Assembly (NCBI GenBank): GCA_905211485.1
Contig: CAJMAW010000014.1
Span: 1 to 33,761 of the forward strand
Source of the DNA: an uncultured Lentisphaeria bacterium
Lineage (GTDB): Bacteria; Verrucomicrobiota; Lentisphaeria; Victivallales; UBA1829
Length of the DNA: 33,761 nucleotides
Direction of reading: 5' to 3'
In this document: one piece after another, positions 26,701 through 33,761 of the stretch
Layout of the letters: each line of letters opens with the position of its first letter
How positions within the stretch are numbered: position 1 is the stretch's first letter
Position numbers and translations under genes: made by a program
Notes under the pieces: model-generated
Seen by the model: the letters and a program-made list of their open reading frames with translations, nothing else
What the model was told of the DNA's origin: nothing
The model's database searches: none

Positions 26701-28237
26701 TGTATCAGCCCAATGAGGCTTCGCGCGGACTGGATCCGCATACCGATCTCTACAGTCCGGGCTATTTCCGTTTCGATCTCGCCGGAGACGAGGCCGCCTA
26801 TATCACCGGAGAGGTCCTGACTTCTCCCGCCGAAGCCGCCGTTCCTCCCGGGAAACTCCAGAAGGAACCGTTCGCCGAAATGGAGACTCCGCTCGAAAAA
26901 ACGATGCTCTTCTCCATGCGTCAGTTTATTGTGAAACGGCACTCCTTGAAAACGGTCATTGCCGGCTATCCCTGGTTTCTCGACTGGGGGCGCGACACAC
27001 TGATTGCCGCACGCGGCCTGATTTCCGCTCCTGAATTCCGCGGCGATGTCCGTGCCATCCTCCTTCAGTTTGCCCGCTTTGCCGAAAAGGGAACGATCCC
27101 GAACATGATCTCCGGGGACAACGCCGACAACCGCGACACTTCCGACGCCCCCCTCTGGCTTTTCACCGCCTGTTCCGATCTCTGCCGCGCGGAACGCTCC
27201 CTGGATTTTCTGAACACCCCTGTCCGCGGGAAGGAAACTCTTCTCGACATTCTCCGCGCCCTTGCGGACGGCATCATTGCGGGCACCCCGAACGGGATCC
27301 ACTGTGATCCCGCAAGCGCTCTGGTCTTCAGTCCTTCGCATTTCACATGGATGGACACCAATTATCCTGCGGGGACCCCGCGGGAAGGATATCCCGTCGA
27401 GATCCAGGCGCTCTGGTTTGCCGCGCTGCAGTTTCTTTCCGAATCCGTCCCCGATGCCGGGGAACGCAGGAAATGGGCGGAAATGGCCGGGACCGTGCGC
27501 AATTCCATCCGGAGGTATTTCGTGCTGCCGGGGCGGACGTGGCTTTCGGATTGTCTCCACGCGTCTCAGGGAGTGTCCGCGGAAAGGGCCGTGCCGGACG
27601 ACCATCTGCGTCCGAACCAGCTCCTTGCCGTGACTCTGGGGGCTGTGACGGACATGAGTCTCTGCCGCGGCATTCTTCAGGCGGTGTCCCATCTTCTGGT
27701 CCCGGGCGCGATCCGCTCTCTGGATGATGCCGGAGTGGAATATCCTCTTCCCGTTACGGACGCGTCAGGCCGCAGTCTCAACGATCCGCTCCATCCCTAC
27801 TGGGGACACTATGAGGGAGACGAAGACACCCGGAGAAAACCCGCCTATCACAACGGTACCGCCTGGACCTGGCTCTTCCCCTCGTATTCCGAAGCCTATT
27901 TCATGACATACCGCGAGGCGGGAAGAGCGACGGCCGTTTCCCTTCTTTCCTCCATGACTCTCCTGATGAACAACGGATGTGTCGCCCAGGTCCCGGAAAT
28001 CCTGGACGGGAATCAGCCTCACACCCCCCGCGGATGCGATGCCCAGGCCTGGGGAATGACTGAATTCTACCGGGTTTGGAAGATGCTTCATGAGAAGGAA
28101 TGGTCTTCGGCCTCTTCCTTCCCCCCTGACAGAGGGAGTGCTGCTGAGGAGGAAAGGGAGAACCCGTCTTCTCCCTCGGAATCGGGAAACGGAAAACAGT
28201 TTCCCCTGTCTTCCATTGTGTTTTCCTCGTCCGGAAA

Positions 28238-28241
<4 letters not shown>
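23793..28241 (+). CDS. Glycogen-debranching-type enzyme, GH13 plus GH133
   Basis: A 1482-residue protein with the two-activity layout known from glycogen debranching enzymes: 4-alpha-glucanotransferase (GH13) then amylo-alpha-1,6-glucosidase (GH133). In the N-terminal half the GH13 motifs are DIAINHTGW, GFRCDAGYM (nucleophile Asp330), FLLEGLGG (acid/base Glu359) and AETHDNNR (Asp418). The C-terminal half has the GH133 signature GYPWFLDWGRDTLIAARGL at about 1058-1076, then GTIPNMISGDNADNRDTSDA and, near the end, YHNGTAWTWLFPSY. No signal peptide is seen, so it is cytoplasmic. A Ser/Glu/Pro-rich tail of about 48 residues follows the folded domain. AGGGA lies eight bases before ATG 23793. The stop shares TTAA with the convergent pilin-like gene. 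Substrate is inferred from family. Confidence 0.93.
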
Positions 28242-28996
<755 letters not shown>

Positions 28997-29058
28997 GGCA
29001 CGGAACCTCTTTGTTTCTTCTCGTTGTTCTGATTTTTTCTGTTAATAAAGATCTGTGT

Positions 29059-30033
29059 TTACGGGAGGGCGAACATTCCTTTCCCGGAAAGGGAGGGCGA
29101 ATAACGTTGGTTGGATGCGTCCGCGGCGGAAACTTTTTCCGTATGTCCGTCATAGAAAGTGATGTTCACGGTTTGGAGATGACGCCCGAAATAGAAATCC
29201 TGCTGTGCTTTTTCCTCCCAGGAGGAGGTGTCGATATTCTTTGCCTGGATAACCGGAGTGGATCCGCAGCCGGGAATATAGCTGCTTTTGTCGACGGGAT
29301 AGTATTGAGGATAGGTCCCGCAGATGAAATGAGCTTTGGAGGAAGGCATTCTCAGACGGGTCAGGCGCAAGCCCTGTTCAGAAGGTTTTCCCGGAGTCAT
29401 ATTGATGCTCAGGACTTTGATTTGAGCCTGATCGTCGCAGTTTCCCGCAAAACTTTTTCTTCCCTGGTCCTGAGTTTTTCCTCCGGTATAGTATCCCTTC
29501 GGACATTCAAAGTAGAGTGCGGGACCTTCATTCTGGCTTCTGCTCGGGATTCCCCGTGGTCCTCCGTATCCGGTCAGTCCCGCCAGGGCGCCGAGAAGCT
29601 GATACCAATATTGAAAACTTCCCCACCAGGTCTGCTCAGAATAGAAATAGATTCTCGGGACCACCCAGTCATTGTAGGAATTGACATAGGCATTGGAAAG
29701 GAGAAAGAGCTGTTTGTGATTCGCGGTGCAGGTGATCTGTTTTGCCGTTTCCCGGGCATTTTTCAGCGCTGGGAGCAGCAGGGAGGCCAGAATGGAGATG
29801 ATCGTGATGACCACCAGAAGCTCAATCAGCGTGAAGGGAGCGTGTTCCGCTGCTCTCTTTTTTCCGTTTCCGTGGCGGCGGGAAAAGGCGGGAAAAAGCT
29901 CCTCGGACGTCAACATCTTCCGGGCGCCGGCCGCCGGAAGGAGGAAGGTGAAAAAAGGCAGAAGACGAGGCCTTTTCAGAGGAGAATGCTTTTTTGCAGG
30001 AGAATCTGCTGAAAATCCAGTCTGTGTTTTCAT
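29059..30033 (-). CDS. Type IV pilin-like protein with long leader, 324 residues
   Basis: The pilin motif PFTLIELLVVITIISILAS begins only at about residue 66, so the cytoplasmic leader is unusually long. It is basic (KKHSPLKRPR, RRHGNGKKR) and includes a hydrophobic LLPFFTFLLP. I keep ATG 30033 because AAAGGA is ten bases upstream and it overlaps the regulator stop as ATGA; an internal Met at residue 40 (29916) has no spaced ribosome-binding site. The mature part has ALKNARETAKQITC, an aromatic middle (WWGSFQYWYQLLG) and a FYFGRHLQTVNITFYDGHTE end that matches the H-x-DG pilin families. Translational coupling to the regulator is likely. Confidence 0.9.
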   Translation of the reverse strand: MKTQTGFSADSPAKKHSPLKRPRLLPFFTFLLPAAGARKMLTSEELFPAFSRRHGNGKKRAAEHAPFTLIELLVVITIISILASLLLPALKNARETAKQITCTANHKQLFLLSNAYVNSYNDWVVPRIYFYSEQTWWGSFQYWYQLLGALAGLTGYGGPRGIPSRSQNEGPALYFECPKGYYTGGKTQDQGRKSFAGNCDDQAQIKVLSINMTPGKPSEQGLRLTRLRMPSSKAHFICGTYPQYYPVDKSSYIPGCGSTPVIQAKNIDTSSWEEKAQQDFYFGRHLQTVNITFYDGHTEKVSAADASNQRYSPSLSGKGMFALP

Positions 30034-31265
30034 ATTTCGTTTTTCCTTTGTTTCAGAATATGGGGGTGGAGAGGAATTATATTGCGTTCCCCACCTCTTT
30101 TCTTTTTCTGCGCATTCACGCCGGAAGCTCGGGAGGATGCCGCCGGGAAACGTGCCGCGGAGGAAAAGGCAGGATGATCTCCGGCTTCAGGATCCTCCTC
30201 CGCCGCTCCGGTGATGGAGAAACAAGAACGCGGAGAAGCGTGCAGAAGAGTATCCCCGGGCGTTTCGGCCTTTTCATCAATCATCCGGAAAAGCCGATCC
30301 AGTGCGGAGACGGTGTTCGGAATCCGGGAGAGGCCCGTATTCAGATATTCATCGAAATTTTTTTCGTCCCCGGGCTGGAGGACGGGATGAGTGTAAAGGA
30401 CATAGGGGCGTTTTGCGGGGTGGAAGATGTTCATGTATTTGCGGTATCCGCCCATCTGGCTGGAGGCGAGGAAGAGAACGTCCGGGGAATGATTTTCCAG
30501 GATTCTGCGGCACTGGCTGAAGCCGTCCGACATCACGCTGGAGGTGATGAGTTCAGGGCCCGACACGGCTCCGGAATCTGCGAGCGCGCGCAGCAGGCCT
30601 TTCATGCATTCCCGGTCTTCAGCGTAATGCACGTCGCCCATGAGGGCGGCGATTTTTTTCCCGCGGAAACGGCGGAAGGTTTCGATGACGGCATTGTAGA
30701 AATCCTGTCCGGGGTTTCTTTCCTCCTGCGGATGTTCGGGGAGGATGTTGTGCTTTCCCAGCACCATGTACGGGAAGCTGGAGGCGGGGGGAAGGATGGA
30801 AAGGAGTTTTTCATCCACAGTGCCGTCAAGAAGAATGCCGTCCAGAACGGGATTGTTTTTCAGGAAAGACTCCAGCGTTCCGCCGTCGAAAAAATTGAAT
30901 CCGGCGATGACGCGGTAACCGCGGGAAAGCGCTCCTTTGTGAAGGACGGAAATCACCTCTCCCTTTCCCATGGGATCCTCTCCGTTGAGGAAATATCCGA
31001 TCGTATAGCTCCGGTGCGGCTTCAGATTCGGATTGACGAAATATCCCCGTTTCGGCTCGGAATACAGATAACTTTTGCAGGCCAGCATGTTCAAGGCGTA
31101 GAGGACGGTGCCGCGGTCCTGACGGTACCGGGCGGCCAGTGTCCGGACGGAGTCCAGCTTCGTGCCCGGCCGGTAGAGCCCGGAACGGATTTTGCAGATC
31201 ACGTCATCCATCACATGAAAATACCGGGGAGGACTTTTCGATTTCAGGGAAGGACGGGAGACCAT
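30030..31265 (-). CDS. GntR/LacI hybrid transcriptional regulator
   Basis: A 411-residue regulator. The N-terminal GntR-type winged helix (about residues 12-75) shows DDVICKIRSGLYRPGTKL, SVRTLAARYRQDRGTVLYAL and a wing ending in EPKRGYFV. From about residue 85 follows a LacI-type periplasmic-binding-like sensor domain (YTIGYFLNGED, LDGILLDGT, YMVLGKHN, KIAALMGDVH, PDVLFLASSQMGG). This GntR-plus-LacI layout usually binds a sugar or similar small molecule. A Ser/Ala-rich tail of about 60 residues ends the protein. AAAGGA lies nine bases upstream of ATG 31265. It is the first gene of the operon and overlaps the first pilin-like gene by four bases. Direct repeats over its promoter suggest autoregulation. 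Confidence 0.92.
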   Translation of the reverse strand: MVSRPSLKSKSPPRYFHVMDDVICKIRSGLYRPGTKLDSVRTLAARYRQDRGTVLYALNMLACKSYLYSEPKRGYFVNPNLKPHRSYTIGYFLNGEDPMGKGEVISVLHKGALSRGYRVIAGFNFFDGGTLESFLKNNPVLDGILLDGTVDEKLLSILPPASSFPYMVLGKHNILPEHPQEERNPGQDFYNAVIETFRRFRGKKIAALMGDVHYAEDRECMKGLLRALADSGAVSGPELITSSVMSDGFSQCRRILENHSPDVLFLASSQMGGYRKYMNIFHPAKRPYVLYTHPVLQPGDEKNFDEYLNTGLSRIPNTVSALDRLFRMIDEKAETPGDTLLHASPRSCFSITGAAEEDPEAGDHPAFSSAARFPAASSRASGVNAQKKKRGGERNIIPLHPHILKQRKNEI

Positions 31266-31322
31266 GGAAGAAAATCCTTTTTTCTTTTCTTTCTTGGAAA
31301 CAAAAGTATTGTGATTTTCATT

Positions 31323-31352
31323 ATGTCAGAATTGAATATATATCATGTCAGA
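31323..31352 (-). promoter_or_regulatory. Direct repeats TCTGACAT over the promoter, probable operator
   Basis: Two identical 8-base units (minus-strand TCTGACAT; plus 31323-31330 and 31345-31352) are 22 bases apart, about two helical turns. One lies in the promoter spacer and the other at the predicted transcription start. Binding there would block polymerase, which fits autorepression by the GntR-type protein encoded next. Confidence 0.5.
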
Positions 31353-31363
31353 TATTTTGTCAA
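31335..31363 (-). promoter_or_regulatory. Strong sigma70 promoter of the regulator-pilin operon
   Basis: On the minus strand: consensus TTGACA (plus 31358-31363), a 17-base spacer, and TATATT (plus 31335-31340). Transcription would start near 31328, giving a leader of about 63 bases. It is the closest match to consensus that I found in the window. Confidence 0.75.
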
Positions 31364-31611
31364 CGTTTTTTTGTGTTTTTTTTTCGGAAAGAATTCAGTT
31401 TTCCCGGACAGGGGAAAGGAAGGAGAGGGGGAGGGAGAACTTCCGGTTTCCAGCGTTTTCTCCGGCAGATGGCAAAGATCCTGCTGTTTTTCCCCCTCCC
31501 GGAGAATCGGGAGGCAGAACTTTTCCAGGAAAAGCAGGGGAAAATGAACGGCGCGGAATTGCGAAAACGCGTCCGGCATGATACATTTCCATACAGTCTT
31601 TTTGCGTTGGG

Positions 31612-33192
31612 ATGAAGGAAGAAAGAAGAAAGCGGAAAAAAGCATTGAAATCCCGTAGGAAACAAGCGCCTCCGGAAACAGAGGAAACGGCTGTTTTGCC
31701 GCGTGTCCGGATCGTCAGTCTCGGCTGCGCCAAGAATTTTGTGGACACCGAGGTCGCGGCCGGAGCGCTGCTCTGCGCCGGATTCGGCCTGACCGCGGAT
31801 GAGGAGGAGGCGGAGATCCTCTGGATCAACACCTGCGCTTTCCTCAAATCCGCACGCAGAGAGACGGAATCTGTCATCCGTAGCGCTGAAAAATGGAAAT
31901 CGGAACGTCCTCCGGGCGAACGTCATATCATCGTATCCGGCTGCATTGTGGAGTGGGATGAGGATCATGCGTTCCGTTCCCTGCATCCGGGCGTGGATCT
32001 CTGGACGGGCATTGATTCGCCCGGGGAAATGGGGAAGATCATTTCCGCGCTTCTGAAAGGAGAAGCCGCCGCCCCCGCTCTTGCCGCCGCCGGGATGGAA
32101 AACGCCCCCGCACGGAAGAAACAGTATCTCTACAGCCATGAAACTCCGCGCCTCCAGCTGACCCCGCCGCATTACGCCTATCTGAAAATCGCCGACGGTT
32201 GCGACAACTGCTGTGCGTACTGCATGATTCCCGGAATCCGGGGCGGACTCCGGAGCAGGACGCCGGAATCCGTGGAAAAGGAGGCGCGGAATCTGATTGC
32301 AAACGGAGTACGGGAACTGATTCTGATTGCTCAGGATACCTCGGCGTTCGGGCGGGAATGGGACGGGAGGCGGCATCTGAGCGGACTGCTCCGGAGACTG
32401 GACCGTCTGGACGGAGATTTCCTTCTCCGTCTGATGTACCTTCATCCGGCGGGAGTCGACGAAGACCTCCTTTCGGCCATGGCGGAAAACAGACATCTGA
32501 TCCGCTGCATTGAGATGCCGCTGCAGCATATTTCCGATCCCGTTCTTCGCGCTATGCGCCGGCGGATTTCGGAGCAGGAAACCCGGGCTCTGCTGCACCG
32601 GATGACGCGTGAACTGGGCTTTTCCCTGCGCAGCACTTTCCTGAGCGGTTTTCCGGGGGAAACGGAAGAAGATCATGAGAAACTGCTGGATTTTGTACGG
32701 GAAAGCCGTTTTGAGCGTCTGGGCGTGTTCGCCTATTCCCGGGAGCCGGGGACGCCCGCGGCTTCCCTGCCGGATCAGGTCCCCGCGCGGACCGCGGAAA
32801 GACGGCGCGGCGAAATCATGCGCCTTCAGGCGGAATTGTCTCTTGCTTCCAACCGGGCTCTGATCGGGAGGGAAGTAGAGGTGATCCTGGATGAGAAACT
32901 TTCCGCTTCGACCGGACGGGGCAGAACGCTTTCCGACGCACCGGACATCGACAACACCGTACAGATTTCCTCCCTTTCCGGCGCCTCCGCTCCGGGGGAT
33001 CTTCTGAGAGTGAAGGTGAAACACGCCACGGAATACGAACTTTCAGGGATTGCCCTCCGCGGGGACGGCAGCCCGGAATTGATGAACCACAGCCTCGGCC
33101 GACAGATCCGGCCCGGCAAGCACAACAACCCGGCGGAACCCGCCGGACTTCCTCCGCAAAAGGGAAGAAAAGCCCAAGGAAAGAAAACATGA
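31612..33192 (+). CDS. rimO: Ribosomal protein S12 methylthiotransferase RimO
   Basis: Radical-SAM enzyme that methylthiolates an Asp of ribosomal protein S12. The N-terminal cluster-binding domain has Cys39 (SLGCAKN), Cys75 (NTCAF) and Cys111 (SGC). The radical-SAM cysteines are 197, 201 and 204 in GCDNCCAYCMIPGIRGG. LILIAQDTSAFG, EMPLQHISDPVL and TFLSGFPGETEEDH follow in RimO order, then a TRAM-like RNA-binding region (VEVILDEK...LLRVKVKHATEYELSG). At 526 residues it is longer than the usual 440: a basic N-terminal extension (about 30) and a Pro/Lys-rich C-terminal tail (about 50) account for this. The ribosome-binding site is weak (TTGGG abutting the ATG). The stop overlaps pgsA as ATGA. 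Confidence 0.94.
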   Translation: MKEERRKRKKALKSRRKQAPPETEETAVLPRVRIVSLGCAKNFVDTEVAAGALLCAGFGLTADEEEAEILWINTCAFLKSARRETESVIRSAEKWKSERPPGERHIIVSGCIVEWDEDHAFRSLHPGVDLWTGIDSPGEMGKIISALLKGEAAAPALAAAGMENAPARKKQYLYSHETPRLQLTPPHYAYLKIADGCDNCCAYCMIPGIRGGLRSRTPESVEKEARNLIANGVRELILIAQDTSAFGREWDGRRHLSGLLRRLDRLDGDFLLRLMYLHPAGVDEDLLSAMAENRHLIRCIEMPLQHISDPVLRAMRRRISEQETRALLHRMTRELGFSLRSTFLSGFPGETEEDHEKLLDFVRESRFERLGVFAYSREPGTPAASLPDQVPARTAERRRGEIMRLQAELSLASNRALIGREVEVILDEKLSASTGRGRTLSDAPDIDNTVQISSLSGASAPGDLLRVKVKHATEYELSGIALRGDGSPELMNHSLGRQIRPGKHNNPAEPAGLPPQKGRKAQGKKT

Positions 33193-33761
33193 AAAATCTG
33201 CCGAACAGAATCACGGTGAGCCGGGTGCTCCTAGTCTTTCTTTTTGTGTTGTTCGCCAATGTGGACGATCAGAATAAAATCAATCTGTTCCCCGTCTCGG
33301 AACAGATGACGCAGATCTGCCATGTGATCGCCTATCTGGTGGCGATCCTGGCGGGCTTCACCGATCTGCTGGACGGTTATCTGGCCAGACGTTTCCATCT
33401 CGAAAGCGATTTCGGACGCCTGATGGATCCTCTGGCGGACAAGATTTTCATTCTGGCGACTTTTGTGATGATGGCGGACTACCGCCTGATGCCCGCCTGG
33501 ATCGTGATCGTGATTCTGGCACGGGAATTCATGGTGACGGGCCTTCGGATGCTGGCGACCAGCAAGGGCGTGGTGATTCCCGCGGACAAATGGGGAAAGC
33601 TCAAGACGTTTCTTCAGATGTTCGCACTGCTGATCGGAGGAGCGGCATGGATCGGACTCTTCGATTTGAAAATTCCGGTGATCTGGTGGATGTGGTATGC
33701 GCTTCTTCTGATCGTGACGGCGGTGACGATTCTCTCCGGAGCCGGTTATTTCTGCAAACAT
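33189..33761 (+). CDS. pgsA: CDP-diacylglycerol-glycerol-3-phosphate 3-phosphatidyltransferase, 3' end outside window
   Basis: Inner-membrane enzyme making phosphatidylglycerol phosphate from CDP-diacylglycerol and glycerol-3-phosphate. It starts MKNLPNRITVSRVLLV, typical of PgsA. The CDP-alcohol phosphatidyltransferase motif D-G-x2-A-R-x8-G-x3-D-x3-D is complete (LLDGYLARR, then FGRLMDPLADK). Four or more hydrophobic helices are visible. The 191 codons here are already about the family's normal length, so only a few residues are missing beyond the right edge. The ATGA overlap with rimO indicates coupled translation. Confidence 0.93.
   Translation, partial: MKNLPNRITVSRVLLVFLFVLFANVDDQNKINLFPVSEQMTQICHVIAYLVAILAGFTDLLDGYLARRFHLESDFGRLMDPLADKIFILATFVMMADYRLMPAWIVIVILAREFMVTGLRMLATSKGVVIPADKWGKLKTFLQMFALLIGGAAWIGLFDLKIPVIWWMWYALLLIVTAVTILSGAGYFCKH

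Larger units (their letters stand above)
31266..31611. other. Divergent region between regulator and rimO
   Basis: The left part is AT-rich and holds the minus-strand promoter and repeats listed separately. The right part (about 31400-31611) is purine-rich with no clear gene. I found no convincing promoter for rimO. Confidence 0.45.

Noticed and set aside
23757..27692. A 1311-codon open frame on the minus strand opposite the debranching-enzyme gene
   Set aside because: It is rich in His, Arg, Gly and Pro with no recognisable domain, and it mirrors a well-supported GH13+GH133 gene. Codon bias of the real gene keeps the opposite frame free of stops.
29994..31547. A 517-codon plus-strand frame opposite the regulator gene
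   Set aside because: It lies antisense to a clear GntR/LacI protein and shows no domain or ribosome-binding site.
31360..33024. A 554-codon minus-strand frame opposite rimO
   Set aside because: It lies antisense to a gene with all RimO cysteines and has no coherent domain.

Overview
The window looks like chromosomal DNA from a Gram-negative PVC-group bacterium, most likely Lentisphaerota (Victivallis-like). This rests on three things: type IV pilin-like proteins opening with FTLIELLVVIAIIAILAS, a GntR/LacI hybrid regulator co-transcribed with them, and an outer-membrane-type envelope implied by ExbB/ExbD, a lipoprotein and many exported TPR proteins. The taxonomic call is inference; no rRNA or tRNA gene was seen.

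Layout. (1) 1-1714: the 3' part of an [FeFe]-hydrogenase-like gene with altered active-site residues and a Cys/Gly-rich insert, overlapping folK. (2) 2030-17720: one long plus-strand block of eight genes. It starts with a candidate sigma70 promoter and encodes a 2538-residue exported TPR/beta-domain protein, a 534-residue exported TPR protein, a 773-residue exported TPR/beta-domain protein, ExbB, two different ExbDs, a small protein with a TonB/TolA-type transmembrane helix, and a five-helix membrane protein ending in DUF4159. (3) 18202-21172: a Gfo/Idh/MocA oxidoreductase (minus) divergent from a GH4 MelA-type alpha-galactosidase (plus), with promoter and inverted-repeat signals between them. 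(4) 21669-28241: a two-helix membrane protein of unknown function (minus), then a plus-strand set of a small two-helix protein, a lipoprotein and a GH13+GH133 glycogen-debranching-type enzyme. (5) 28238-31265 (minus): a GntR/LacI-type regulator followed by two pilin-like proteins, with a well-formed promoter overlapped by direct repeats. (6) 31612-33761: rimO, overlapping pgsA, which runs off the right edge.

The most interesting part is block 2. ExbB/ExbD is a proton-driven inner-membrane motor. The 160-residue protein carries the Ser-x3-His...Leu pattern with which TonB and TolA contact that motor, but has no receptor-binding domain. There is no TolB, Pal, OmpA-like or TonB-dependent receptor gene. 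Instead the motor sits with three large exported TPR proteins, two of which share a repeated beta-sandwich-like module, and a DUF4159 protein with its own Lys/Pro linker. I infer a trans-envelope machine distinct from Tol-Pal, TonB and Mot; its job cannot be read from the sequence. The carbohydrate genes (GH4, Gfo/Idh/MocA, debranching enzyme) suggest galactoside and glycogen-like glucan use.
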